Positions 1 to 12,165 of a DNA stretch of 64,000 nucleotides are shown in pieces (the stretch's first letter is position 1; each line of letters opens with the position of its first letter). The position numbers and the translations under genes are program-made. The DNA comes from Halictus rubicundus (lineage: Eukaryota; Arthropoda; Insecta; Hymenoptera; Halictidae), in contig NC_135150.1 in assembly GCF_050948215.1 (NCBI RefSeq), forward strand, positions 21,183,943-21,247,942, written 5' to 3'. A model generated the notes under the pieces. That model did no database searches, was not told where the DNA came from, and saw only the letters and a program-made list of their open reading frames with translations.

Positions 1-3
1 TAC

Positions 4-1563
4 CTGATCAAACTCTGTGTCATCTGGTATAAATCTCAGGTCCAACTTCGTTGCAGTAGATTCATATTCCGTGCCATCGCACTCCGTGTAAATTTTATTC
101 GCTGTTTCAGGCGAATCAAAGACAACAACAGCATAGTAATACTTTAATCTATTTAACTGATATTGCCTCAATTTTTCCATTTGGTATGTTGACCCCTCTT
201 CATCCTAAAATGTTGCAAAATCGTGAGTATTTTTTGTATACTCTATTCATATTTTCCCCAAATTTCAATGAATAAGTCATACTTCGTTTTCATTGTCTAT
301 GTCTTCCTTATTGCTCATTTCTATCAATTCTTTTGGACCAGTGATTTCTTCTTCCTTCATGCGTTGCAAACCAAACTCTGATGGATAAATCTGAAATTAT
401 TTTGCTATAAGAATGGATAGATGTTAGAGCTGTGCCAGAACTCGAAAATTTTGAGATTCTTGGGAATCCATACCATCGGATACCCGACATTTTCGGGTCC
501 TCGCACACCTCTAATAAATGTACTTAGTTTTTCATTTTTTAAATGTTTGTTATACTTACCGTGACTGAACGAATGATACCACCACTTGGTAAAAATGAGT
601 TAAACAAAACTATTAAATCTACAGCACGTATTCTATCCCAATCCATATTGCACACTGCCAATCTATGTGTGATTTCATCTGTTGTATCAGCTTCCTTATC
701 TAATTCACCCCAGTTATGTTCAATTTCTTCATCTAATTGAAATATACAGTATTAGCTTTTAAATAAAACTATTCATTTAGTTATTAAAAATTCTGGTCAT
801 ATATAATAATCATATTACCTGAAACCTCCTCATTATCATCGTCATCATCATCCGAAGAACTGTCTGTCATTAAAACTCCTTCACCCCTAGCATAATTTAT
901 GCTTAAATCTTTTAATTTTTCTTTAATTTTGTCTGGGAGTTTGTTAGATTCATTTCCCCTTTTAGTATGCAATTGTTTCTTACTCTCTTTCAGGTCTGTT
1001 TTTAATGAATCCACATTCGATACACTGCCTTCATCAGATTCAGACTCAGATTCGTTCTCAGACTCTGTATGTTGTTCAGAATCTTCAGTATGTTCTTGTG
1101 ATTTAATCTTAAGCAATTCCCCATTGCTTGAAAAATCATTATCTGATGAATCACTATGTTTATCCTCATCTTTATCATCCAAATTATTCTTTACATAGCT
1201 CAGATCTTCCAACTTGTTTTGATTTTTCTTTTTCTTAGATTTCTCTTGATTCGTTTTATGTTTACTTTTTGGAGTGACAGTTTTCTTTCTCATTTCCTTT
1301 TCTTCTCCTTCATCTTCAACATCATTGTCTTCCTCCTCTTCGCTGCTGGATAAGTCATAATACTTTTTGAGATTCTCCGATGATGTTTGACTTACAGGTC
1401 TGCCTCTTTTGTCAATGGTATACTTAACAGCAAACCTTTTGTCTTTAAACATACCTTGGAATCTTTTATCTATTTTCACTTTGCGTTCCGCCTTCGGGAT
1501 CCTTTTAAATTTCGGATCTTTTGCAATGTGTGCAAACCGTGCATCGCTTGATAGTGCATCCAT
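4..1563 (-). CDS. ESF1: ESF1 homolog, nucleolar pre-rRNA processing protein (5' exons only)
   Basis: ESF1 is a nucleolar factor needed for 18S rRNA maturation in the small-subunit processome; that role is family knowledge. The N-terminus MDALSSDARFAHIAKDPKFK, the KVKIDKRFQGMF segment and long Ser/Asp/Glu-rich acidic runs identify it. Four coding exons read on the minus strand: 1563-819, 732-560, 390-283 and 204-4, all with GT/AG borders and matching phases. The last one stops at a donor site at the very edge of the window, so the RNA-binding-like core is only begun and the C-terminal part lies outside. The start is the ATG at 1561-1563. It sits two bases inside an exon whose acceptor is at 1565-1566, and a likely 5' noncoding exon ends at a GTAAGT near 1630. 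The gene is divergent from the phosducin-like gene at 2298. Confidence 0.9.
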
Positions 1564-2297
1564 ACTAAAAATATGTGAATAAATGCGTAAATATTACAGT
1601 ATTTCTCAATTGCGTATATTTATTACTTACGTGACGTGTTTATTTAAAAATAAGTAAGTGCAATATTATTTAAATCCGGCAGATTTAACAATAAAAATAT
1701 ACGAAACAGTGCACGTCTAGTCCATGTGCTTACAATTTACAATATGAATATGCTATACCTCGTCTGTGATCATCTGTGATATGAGCGTTTTTACTCGGAA
1801 GATAAGATCATTGGATTCAAATAATAGCGGCATCTAGTGTTGAATTGCCACTACTTCTTAGACTAAAAACGCCACCTTTATGCCGTTCATTATAACCATG
1901 AAGAGCGCAATCATGTCGGTGCATCAGTTTATGCATACAAATATATCTTCCATAGCGTCTTGCTAAGAATTGCGAATATTGACATTTCGTAGTAACTGTC
2001 GCGTGGTGGGTGTCGTATTATCAGTGAAACGTAAATAATATCGTTACGTGAAATATAATTCTGTGATTATATGAACAGCAATGAACACTGCGCTTGAAAC
2101 TAGTACACAATGCTAAGATTACGTGGAACAATATTTGTGACAATGAAATTTTGAAATTATTTTCTAGATTTATGTACGATACCGCACGATTTTACGACAT
2201 AGGTACAACACATTTTTATTTCAATCTACTAACAACGTTTTAGACATTTTTAGTCTCACTGACTTGTGTATATTAGTTGTACTGTTTACAACTAAAC
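1564..2297. promoter_or_regulatory. Divergent promoter region between ESF1 and PDCL
   Basis: This stretch of about 730 bases separates two start codons pointing away from each other. It holds the short 5' untranslated intron of ESF1 (acceptor next to 1565, donor near 1630) and presumably both transcription starts. No further ORF of note is present. That it acts as a shared promoter is inferred from geometry only. Confidence 0.45.
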
Positions 2298-3293
2298 ATG
2301 TCAACTTTGGAAGATAAGATTCTTGGAGAAAAGTTGCAGTACTATTGCAGTTCGAGCGAAGATGAAGGAAACGATTCAGCAGACTCTGACAAAGAGTCGG
2401 ACAGTGACAAATATCAGGGAGCAATCACAGAGTCCTTAGAGCCATCGTTTTCAGAATGGGACGGGACTTCTAGTAACACAGGACCAAAGGGTGTTATAAA
2501 AGTGAGCCATTATATCCAATTTGCTTTGTTAGTTAACTTAATGCACCATTTTAATGTATTGCAATGTATTTAAAGGATTGGCAACGCTATAAACAATTAG
2601 AAGCTGAAAAGAGAGAAGAACAAGAAAAGGAAAGACTAAAATTAATAAAAAAATTGAGTTTATCTTGTCGCAGTTCTTTGGACGAAGAGAAGGAAAAAAT
2701 TATGCAAACTGATCCTGCTCTTGCCGAGCTACTGTCGGATGAATTTGTGTTGGAGTACCAGAAACATAGAATGAAGGAAATGATCGCACAAGCAGAAAAG
2801 CTTCGTTTTGGCAGAGTCATTAATCTGGACACAGCAGATCACTTTTTTGAAGCGATTGACAATGAAAACAAATCTGTAACAGTCGTTGTGCATGTTTACG
2901 AAACTAATGTGCCTGGCTGTGAAGCTATGAACGGATGTTTAATATCCGTTGCAGAAGACTATCCTTTTGTAAAATTTTGTAAAATCTTAGGTTTGTGATC
3001 CTGTTTATATTACATTAGTTGATTGTCCTGTTTGAATGTTCTATATTAACTTTGTTACAGGATCCGTGGCTGGTCTCAGTAGACATTTTCAAAGAGAAGG
3101 AGTTCCAGCTCTATTAGTGTACAAAGCAGGTCAAATAATAGGGAATTTCGTTCACGTGACGGACTACTTAGGAGTAGATTTCTATTCGTCAGATGTTGAA
3201 GCCTTTCTAATAGAACACGGCATGCTGACTGACAAAAATTGTGTACCTGCCATTATCTCGCGAAACGAGGATACGTTATCAGACAGTGAATAA
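2298..3293 (+). CDS. PDCL: Phosducin-like protein (PhLP1/PDCL)
   Basis: PhLP1 is a cytosolic co-chaperone that works with the CCT chaperonin to assemble G-protein beta-gamma dimers (family knowledge). Exons are 2298-2501, 2576-2990 and 3061-3293, giving 283 residues, close to the usual length of about 300. An acidic serine-rich N-terminus is followed by TGPKGVIKDWQRYKQLE, the conserved entry to the phosducin helical domain. The C-terminal half is a thioredoxin-like fold with VPGCEAMNGCL, YPFVKFCKI and VPALLVYKAGQIIGNFVHVT. It ends in an acidic SDSE tail like other family members. The donor after exon 2 (GTTTGT) is weak but restores the family alignment. The gene is head-to-head with ESF1, and its 3' end faces HAUS4 about 310 bases away. 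Confidence 0.93.
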
Positions 3294-3603
3294 AAAAAGC
3301 TGGACAAACTTTTTTAATAATTTTTAATATTATCGTCCTAGTACATCCTGTATTAGTTCATTATACGAATTAATAATAATCTCATTCATCTTATTACTTC
3401 TATTCAACAGCATTCAATAACAGTAATAAATAATAATGTACTTTAAAATAATATCATTTTGTTCCTAAAAAGAAATTAATTTATATAATCGAACAAAGTA
3501 TCAAAGAACACTGTAAATATTTATATCTGTCTTAGTAAAAAAAATATAAATCTATGAAAAAATATTTGCGAAATTTATTTACTTTTTCTCAATTATAATT
3601 AGT
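3294..3603. other. Convergent 3' interval between PDCL and HAUS4
   Basis: This is an AT-rich spacer of 310 bases between two stop codons. AATAAA-like sites near 3423 and 3427 could serve PDCL polyadenylation. Nothing else is visible. Confidence 0.5.
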
Positions 3604-4790
3604 TTATAATTTTTCTAAAATCTGTCTCTTCTTCTGAATAGCTTTACAAAATTGTAAGTAAGTTTTCAAGATGCTACTGTACTCTGCACTTTGTAAACTG
3701 TCATACTGTTTCTTCAGATTCTCTTTCTGTTTGATCTCATTCATTGTTGCGAACAGTTTCTCATCTAGAATCGAATTCAATGTTTTGTAAGCTGTAATGG
3801 TCATAGGAGTTTCCTTAAACATTCTCATAATGCAGGACAATTTTGTAATTTTTGCTTGGACTTGTGCAACTTCAGCTTGCATTAACATGTACTCTGCTTT
3901 CTCTAGATAAATTCGATTGAGATCTATATATTTAAAATTGCTCCAGCTGTTTAGTAAAGTTTTGCATCTAGCAATATCAGCTTTGTACTGCTCACATAAC
4001 TCTTCAATCTTATCTTTCCATTGATACATTTCCACTTCATAAGGTTCAAACAATTTTTTACGCAAATTACAGTCATTCGACCTCATTACTTCTTTTATAT
4101 TTCCTCCCAATTTCTCGTAGCTGAAATGTTTTTAAGATTAGCATAAATTCGGATAGTACTAAGTCTAAAAAATTACAAATTTATTAAACCTTAGTACGAA
4201 GTCGTGTGTTTTCTCCCGAAGTAATGCTTCTACATAACATTTGACATCTAATTTTTCTTCATAAGTGAGATCGTATTCCGGTAGGTCAGTAATTCCTAAT
4301 ATTGTCAGCTTCGCTTGTAACTTAATAGATGCAGACGGCAAGTGTATATATTTATCATTCTCATGAATTGTAAGTAATCCCTTCAATTTGTTAACAATGC
4401 CTTCAGACAATGTTTTCTTTCTGTTCATGGTTGCTTCTTTTATACATTCTAAAATGATTTTGCTCTTTACATGATTCCCTATGCTTTCCTCAAACAAAGC
4501 TAAACATTTTATAGCCTTCTGAAGGTGATTAGATCCTTGATACTGGGGTATAGTATTCTTACTTGTATTATGATGTTCCGATAAATTTTGTAACGAATCT
4601 ATTCTACCCATTATCCGACTACAATTCACACGGGATATCCGTGATATGCTATGCAGATCTAAAATTCGACAAATTACACGGTCAATGTGTCGAGATGTAT
4701 ATCTACAATAGTTCCAATTGTCAATTGTTCATTATCGAGTAATTACATACCAGATATTTGACTCAAATCGCTGAAACTCATGTTGCTCAT
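3604..4790 (-). CDS. HAUS4: HAUS augmin-like complex subunit 4
   Basis: HAUS4 is one of eight augmin subunits that recruit gamma-tubulin to spindle microtubules for branching nucleation (family knowledge). Exons on the minus strand are 4790-4751, 4658-4190 and 4120-3604, joining in phase to 341 residues; human HAUS4 has about 363. The protein is helical and coiled-coil rich. The C-terminal part matches the family pattern: AYKTLNSILDEKL, then a heptad-rich stretch, then EYSSILKTYLQFCKAIQKKR and LEKL at the end. The first ATG is in a tiny 40-base exon (MSNMSFSDLSQIS), as expected for a well-spliced insect gene. Identification rests on the C-terminal pattern and length, so a similar coiled-coil protein is the main alternative. 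Confidence 0.72.
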
Positions 4791-5440
4791 TTAAAATACA
4801 ATTTATACAATTTATACAATTTGTACAATTTATCACTTTAAAAGTATACATTCATCGAGTTTTATTTATGTACATAGATCATTCGAATTCAAACGGTTAT
4901 AAATGTCAATGTTGTCAACCAAAGTAAATGGTAACTGCACACAGAAATTCCCTATGGTACAAATTCGTCCAAATGATTTATTTAATCAGAGAGGAAATTT
5001 TCTCTTTAGCTTAATTACAACAATAATAGAAGATTTATTTTGTTACTATATAAAAATATAATTTCTTTACAACGAATATTAGTATCATGTATATATTATT
5101 TACTTGATGAAATTGATATTTCGTTGGCTCTATACTGAAACAAAAATTTCTTCATTACTCCATAACTGTCAAATAAAATAATTTCTTATTTTGTATTTGA
5201 ATCAGTTTTTATGCAAATAATGTTTCAAATTCTTCTTTAAATAGAAAGAAGATATCTGTATTTACCCATCTTTGTAGCCATCTGACGGTGGAAGAGGTAA
5301 ACACTGCAACAGTCGGCGGCGTCAACGCAGAATGGATGCACGATGCACATGGATTTCAGTCAGTGGCGTCAGTGTGTTCCATGCGATCATAACGGTTGGT
5401 GGCTTTTATTGGAATTTACATTTTCTCATTCAGCCTGAAA
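4791..5440. promoter_or_regulatory. Divergent promoter region between HAUS4 and UBA2
   Basis: These 650 bases lie between two start codons facing outward. The half near UBA2 (5260-5440) is richer in G and C. No other coding frame is supported. Confidence 0.4.
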
Positions 5441-8400
5441 ATGGCGGCTAGTATTGACGGTGTGTTCAGTGACAAATTACAAAATGCGATACTGCAAAGC
5501 AAAGTGCTCATTGTGGGCGCCGGTGGGATCGGATGCGAAATATTAAAAAATCTTGTTATGACAGGATTCACTGACATCGAGATTGTAAGCATCGAAAGCC
5601 GCTAAGTTGTAGCGTTGTTTTAACCTATATGTTTTTCCCTCCTTTACTTGAACGCTTTAATGCCGGTATTTACGTTACCCTCATCTACTTACATTACATT
5701 ACGAGTTTGTAATGCATGTTATCGAATACAATACAATCGCTATTCTTGTTCGATCTAATAAAGATTGGACGCATGGATAATAAATAAACATACGTTGTTT
5801 TCAGATCGATCTAGACACGATCGACGTTAGTAACTTGAATAGACAGTTCTTGTTCCAAAAGAAACACGTGGGAAAATCAAAAGCGCTTGTTGCAAAAGAA
5901 ACTGCACAGACGTTTAATCCTGATGTGAAAATAGTCCATTATCATGACAGTATTACATCGTAAGTATTTTTAGACACGATATTTCATAGTGTTAATATTT
6001 TCATAATTATTTATAATACTTCTGTGTCCACAGCTCTGAATATGGAGTATCTTTTTTCAAAAAGTTCAGTCTAGTTATGAATGCTCTCGATAATAGAGCA
6101 GCTAGGAATCACGTGAATCGCATGTGTTTAGCAGCAGACATACCTTTAATTGAATCTGGTACTGCTGGTTACGAGGGACAAGTAGAACTCATTAAAAAAG
6201 GATTAAGTCAGTGCTATGAGTGTACACCTAAAGCTGCACAAAAGACTTACCCTGGCTGTACAATACGTAATACACCCAGTGAGCCTATCCACTGTATAGT
6301 GTGGGCTAAGCACTTATTCAAGTAGGTTTCTGAATTGGTTATTTCTCTTATAGATGTACTGTCCGCGTTTCATAACGTAGTACTCGGGAGGAATGCAAAA
6401 GAAATCTGCAAAGGAACCTTCTGGTTGGTCAGGCGCACACAATTCAGTCATACGCATTCTCGCTACAGTTCTGCCTCTCGAGATGGCACCAATGTTTGTT
6501 TTGAGAATAGGAAATTTCTATTCTCTTTTCATCTTTTGAAGTTGTCTGCTCATCACCGCTTAATGCCAGAAAGAGATGGCATGTCATATTCTTTTTACAA
6601 CAAAAGATATCACTGCTTAATCGACAACTTTATGGTCTGCCGAACAACATTATGGGACCCGTAAACTCTCGGCCCACTCAAGAACAAAGGCAAGCCGAAA
6701 AGGTACCTGGGTCATTCCATGCGAAATCGGTCACTTTTCGGAGTAGTGTCTCAAAACAAACATTGTTGCCGTTTTTCAAAATAGAACTGTACCACTACTA
6801 TTCCCGCTAGAGGTACTTACTGACCCCTAATTAGCAGAACAAAAATTTATGGCACCGAACAGCTGATCGTACTAAGCCTCCAGGTAGTGCAATTTAGGCC
6901 CGGCTATATGGTCCGACGTCGCCGCCGTCGGTGCGTCGGAAAAACTCAGGTTTTGCGCCTTTCTGCGAACGTTTAGGCAGCTCCGACTGGCTGAATAGTG
7001 GATTATTGATCCATCAAACGACGACTATATAAGACGACCGAAAACTTCGAAGCGTCGGTCTTGATTGCACCATAGTTCCGAATCGCTGTCGGTCAAGACT
7101 CCGGAGTCAGTGCTTCTTAAACCACGAGAAACTAAATTCATAGATCGAGACAAATTCATTTATTCGTTACATTTACCAACCAACATCTCCAACTGAGCTG
7201 AATCATACCTACCTCCTTAATAAGACTGCGGGTCGCGAGAAAACGTTACTACTTTAACACAGCGTGATGGTGAACTTCGATCCCCTTGCCCCTGTGCCAT
7301 CCCGAGCACTGTGTTATGAGACGCGGGCGTTATAGATGAATGTAAGAAAACACTTTTGGATTTTCTGTAGTCAATTGTTTGGTGAAGAAGATCCTGATCA
7401 AGATGTTTCTCCAGACACTGCTGATCCAGAAGCAGCAGGTAATGTTAACATGCTTGCAACAATGCCTGCTAAAATGTTAACATGTTAATCTATATGCAGG
7501 AATTCTTTATTGCAGATACAGCAGGCGAAGGTGCTTTAAATTCAGAATCAAATGAGAAAGGAAATGTGGACAGAGTATCCACAAGAGCTTGGGCGCAGTC
7601 GTGCAGCTACGATCCAGAGAAATTGTTCACAAAACTATTCCATGATGATATAAAATACTTGCTTAGTATGGATAAGCTGTGGAAGAAGAGAAGACCTCCT
7701 ACCCCCTTGAATTGGAAAGAATTACCGGATGGAGGTTTGTCAGATTGATTGTTAGAATTAACCAGTTAATTAATATATTTACGTTATAAATTTTTGTGAT
7801 ACAGTGCCAGGATGTAGTAAAGAAGTAAATGAACCTGGATTGAAAGATCAACAACGTTGGAGTATTTCAAAATGTGGGGCCAAATTTGCTGAAGCGGTAA
7901 AAAACTTGAGTAAATCAGCTTCCAAAGAGAATCTCGTTTGGGACAAAGATGATCAAAGTTCAATGGACTTTGTAGCAGCTTGTGCTAATATAAGAGCACA
8001 AATTTTTGGTATACCTCAAAAGACAAGATTCGATATAAAGTGTAAGTAACAAACCTCCTCTACATTTTCATAAATTACTAAATTTCTATTGAATAATTTT
8101 TATTCTAAAAAATTGTGGAATAACAATAACATATTCAATGCCATATTTTCATTGCTGGCTGGTTTCTGAAAATGAAATAAGTAATGCTAACAGTTTATAA
8201 TTTTTCTTATAGCAATGGCAGGAAATATAATTCCAGCAATCGCGACTACAAACGCGATAGTAGGTGGTCTAGTTGTTCTTCACGCGTTTTGTATACTGGA
8301 GGATAAATTGAAAGCATGCAGATCTGTATATTTGCGTTCGAAAATGAACCACCGCAACCGATTGCTCGTTCCAGAAAAGAATGTAAATCCACCGAATCCG

Positions 8401-9172
8401 AAATGTTACGTATGCGCGAAAACGCCACAAGTCGTATTAGCGGTTGATACGTCCAAGATGACAATCAAGGAGTTGGATGAAGTAGTATTAAAGAATAGGT
8501 TGAACATGGTCGCTCCAGATGTTTATATAGATGGTACTGGCAAGATTGTGATTAGTAGCGAAGAAGGAGAGACCGAGGAAAACAATGATAAGATTTTAGA
8601 GCAATTAGGAATTAAAGACGGTACTATTCTTAAGGTCGATGACTTCCATCAAAATTATTCGCTAACCGTGATCGTGGTCTATAGAGAACGGCCGAATGTA
8701 AAGGACGATAGTCCAGATTTCCTGATCCTAGCAGACGAGAAAGACCTGAAGCCTGAAGGAGAAAACGATCTGGCAAAACCATCCACCTCGAATGGCCTAG
8801 TAAGTAAAAATTTGTTGTACGAATGTATTCACTCTTAACATTTTGAAAATTTATGCAATTCACACTTCTACACAGGCTACGGACTACCAATCCGATGACA
8901 ATGTTACGATTGTCGAGGCTGATGTTGTTGTATCAGAAGCCTCGAAGAAACGCAAGATTGAAATGCCGAATGTTGCTTCTCCAAAGAAACGGAAAGTACA
9001 AGTTAACGAGCTGGAGGACAACGATGTATGTATAATTGAAAACGATGTGAATAACGATACCGCCAATGTTGCTTCCGTATCAAAACCAAAACCAAAACGC
9101 AAACTATCGGAAGACGATGATTGTGTAATTATGCAAGATGATAACATACAGCCAACTGTTACCTCGCAGTGA
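5441..9172 (+). CDS. UBA2: SUMO-activating enzyme subunit 2 (UBA2/SAE2)
   Basis: UBA2 is the catalytic half of the nuclear SUMO E1. It adenylates SUMO and carries it on a cysteine before transfer to Ubc9 (family knowledge). Eight exons: 5441-5584, 5805-5959, 6034-6321, 7371-7438, 7516-7734, 7805-8041, 8213-8799 and 8876-9172, together 664 residues. Visible hallmarks are the nucleotide-binding GAGGIGCEILKNL, the DLDTIDVSNLNRQFLFQ segment, the CxxC zinc pairs (QCYECTP and CYVC), the catalytic-cysteine motif YPGCTIRNTPSEP, and MAGNIIPAIATTNAI. The ubiquitin-fold domain carries ISSEEGETEENN. The tail has basic NLS-like clusters (KKRKIEM, SPKKRKVQV) and several SUMO-interacting-like motifs. The first in-frame ATG (GAAAATGGCG) is a good start. 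Intron 3 is enlarged by a transposable element. AATAAA lies near 9536. Confidence 0.97.
6357..7329. mobile_element. Non-autonomous DNA transposon with inverted ends in UBA2 intron 3
   Basis: The left end at 6362-6390 (CCGCGTTTCATAAC...AGTACTCGGGA) matches the reverse complement of the right end at about 7295-7327 (CCGCGTCTCATAAC...AGTGCTCGGGA). The insertion is flanked by the direct repeat TTATAGATG at 6348-6356 and 7330-7338. Internally, 6490-6520 and 6745-6775 are also inverted copies, so the element can fold back. No transposase frame is intact. A duplication of 8-9 bases suggests hAT, P or Mutator-type transposition; I cannot decide which. Confidence 0.8.
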
Positions 9173-9604
9173 TCCGTTATATTTTTAACGTAAGGCATAC
9201 AAATTGTGGAGAAAATGAGAATCAGTATATTAATTTTGTGTAAAGTTAAACGCATGTGTAAACAAAATACAAATCATTCATACGAATTCCAATAGTCGGT
9301 TGCGTTTAATTTTATGAATACGATTTCGAAATAATGAAGGAAACGTAATTGTTAGCGGTTGTCAGTCGAAGGTACGCTTGATGAAATGCTATGAGATTAA
9401 ATGTGGTATGTACAATAGCGATCTAAACATTTCGATTGTATTGTATTTCTTGTGAGTATTTATGAGGATACGTAACTTTATATTTCTGGTATGTCATTTC
9501 ATGAGTGTACCTATACATTTTGTATAAAAAGAACGAAATAAATACTTTTTTAGTACTGTAAACTACCGTTACTCATAACTAAACCAACACATATAACATT
9601 GGAT
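9173..9604. other. Convergent 3' interval between UBA2 and the sulfotransferase gene
   Basis: This holds the UBA2 3' untranslated region with AATAAA near 9536. No other feature is seen. Confidence 0.5.
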
Positions 9605-10955
9605 TTAATTCTTTTTATTTGTACAATGCATATACCGGTTCAAATCATAATTGTACATTTCGAAATCAACTTTGTATCTTTCATACAGTTTAAAAATAAT
9701 TTCTCGTGTTAAACTTCGAAAATATTTACATGTAGTGGCAAAGTTAGTATAGCCCCCTCGTGTTTTTTCCAATCTTGATAAATTTGTTTTCTTTCCGTCC
9801 AGTCCTAATCTTGAAAAGATGTAATTTATTTGCGCGTTCGTATAATCGTCCAACTTCAAAATGTAATTGTATCGTATGTTACAAACGCTACAATGTGTAT
9901 AGTAACTATCCCAGTGAACATCATCTTGTTCTGAACTTTGAAGAAGCCACAGCACAAATTCATTAAATGTTGGTATTAGTTTTAGTCTGAGAAAACAAAA
10001 GTAACATGTTAAAACACGATGATTTAGTAATGATAAGATTTTGATTCATAGAATAGTACCTTTTGTCGTGCGTAAACACTTTTTCTTGAAAATTACCGGT
10101 CGATATATTAGAATGGAAAAGCGCGGGTCTTGTAAGGTGAAAAATTTTTTTAGTATAAATCCAAGCTTGTGCTGTGTGCTTTGAATTGTCTTCTATGCGA
10201 TCTCTGAAACGTACAAATATTTTGTAATAGAATCGTAACACGTTAAAGAAGAAAATATATATACCTGTATGACGACACAAGTCGATGAAAAGGATGCCGT
10301 ACAACTAAAAGTTTAAATGTTTTCGTATCCTTTACGATGTGCTGCAATTCCTCTAGAGTTTGCGGCGCTAGAATATCGACCTCTCTACAAGAAATTTGAA
10401 AGGTCAAGTGACAATTGTATTGAAACAATAAATTATATTTACCTATAATAATCGTGTGTAGCTTGACGATGTCTCATATCAGAAAATAATTTTGTGAAGC
10501 TCGTCGAAGCGACTTTACGGATCCAACAATACATGGAGTTTCGTTCAAAGTTATACAAAAAATGTCTTCTTCTCAATGGAGTTCTTAAATTATATTTATC
10601 ACATGTGTTTGAAATTTGTTGCAGCAACGATATGCTTTCCTAACAAAACAAGTTCACCGTCACTATGCGTTTACGGTACTACACTGCATTTCACGGATTT
10701 TAATTCGTTTACCTGCAAGTTAATCGGATCGCTTCTTATTTCAGCATGCCCTAAATGGCTTATGTCAAATCCGGTCGGCTTTGTAATCGCTCGTTGTATA
10801 ACAATATATTTATCTTTCGACTGATGAGCAAAAATGGGTGAATCGGGTCGTACCGTAAAATAAAAACGGTGTTTGATCCTTAATAAAAGGGAGCAAACGA
10901 TAATATATAAAATGACGCACAACGTGCATTTTACAAACTGTATTCTGAACGACAT
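9605..10955 (-). CDS. Carbohydrate sulfotransferase, family 2 (CHST8-13/HNK-1ST type)
   Basis: These are Golgi type II membrane enzymes that move sulfate from PAPS to a sugar hydroxyl on glycans such as chondroitin (family knowledge). Exons on the minus strand are 10955-10713, 10639-10443, 10384-10265, 10203-10060 and 9986-9605, giving 361 residues. Residues 8-25 form one hydrophobic signal-anchor segment (VKCTLCVILYIIVCSLLL). The 5'-phosphosulfate-binding loop reads WIRKVASTSF and the 3'-phosphate-binding motif LLVVRHPFHRLVSSYR. A C-terminal HWDSYYTHCSVCNIRYNYI block with YNYDLNRY near the end is typical of the family. The exact acceptor sugar cannot be told from sequence. The 5' PAPS loop has S where vertebrate CHST11 has C/N, which fits an insect-specific branch. 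Confidence 0.88.
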
Positions 10956-12165
10956 AATTAAAACTGGATGTGTGCATTCTAATAGACGGATACGAGATAC
11001 GAGATTAAAACTTCCGTCTTTGAATTGTCTGCGGGGGTAGTGTGAAAGATAAGATTTATCTTAAATTTCTATTGCTTTCTGGTCTTCTTCTTTTTTAAGA
11101 AATAGGAAAAAGTTGTTTTAAATGTAATTACGCTGATTAGGAAGGATATGTAAAAAAATAAAACGAAACGAGTGTATGCATCTTGCACTTTACTACGAAA
11201 TAGCGCCAAAAAACATGTAAGTCAATGATTTCGGTACATAATCACGGTATTAGGCTGCTTGTATAAATAAGCAATAGTAGTGATTTAATAATTGCATGTA
11301 TGTTGTAAACGATTTGTATTATTAATCATGACAAAATATTCTCTTTCGAAGTAGACGCTTTTTACAAAATTTTCGGTATAAAATGTTCATCTGTATTAAC
11401 CGAAGAAGATAATTCATGGTAACATCACGTCACATTAATTTCATGCGAAAGTAAATTCCCCTATCCACGGCAGTGATCTATGTATGTTAAAACGGTACAT
11501 CGTCTTATCAAATTTGAGTATCAATAGAAAAATCAGTATTATCAATACTCACACTGATTCACAATTGAGTACTATTATTTTTTTTTATTGATGTATAAAA
11601 CGGATGTATCAGATATGACTACAACAATTACAAAAATATATAAATAATACCTAAATCGTATAAGAAACTTAACAGTAAACTACAACATACTGTAGCAGAC
11701 AGTACCTACGATTATTGCTAAATGCAAACAATCAGATTGGATCAATTGTGAATCATTGTTCAATTCTACAGATAATTTTTTATCTCTCACTTAGTTGTTA
11801 CTTACTTGTATCACTACGTAATATTATGTGAAAGAGAAACTAAGTATACAATATTTATTCATTATTACACAATTCAAGCATTTAGATGTTTTTCCATCAA
11901 TCGATTTATCATTAAAACACAATAGTGTTTCGAATTATGTTAAAAATTACATGGTATATATACATACATATATCATTATATACATGTATAAATGTATATA
12001 TTAAACCACATTTTTTAATCACTACTACATTGATTAAAGTTCCCATTCGATGAATTTTCTTCTATTATATGACCGTAAGTATCGTGATTCCTTTGAAAGC
12101 CCTTATAAGGTGTGCATGAATTGAGAAATGAAATAAATGGATGAGGAGATAATGTAAATAATTTC
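10956..12165. other. AT-rich spacer between YTHDC1 3' end and sulfotransferase start
   Basis: These 1.2 kb contain the likely 3' untranslated region of YTHDC1, rich in ATAC/TATA runs around 11955-12000, and the promoter side of the sulfotransferase gene. I see no coding frame, RNA gene or repeat with clear ends. Confidence 0.5.

Noticed and set aside
899..1198. Plus-strand frames opposite ESF1 exon 1, including a Ser-rich one
   Set aside because: They mirror the acidic low-complexity coding strand of ESF1.
6335..6664. 109-codon frame in UBA2 intron 3
   Set aside because: It lies inside the foldback transposon and has no transposase or other motif.
9605..10955. Reading the sulfotransferase as a broken gene because its frames are scattered
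   Set aside because: All five exons join with proper GT/AG sites and phases into one 361-residue protein.
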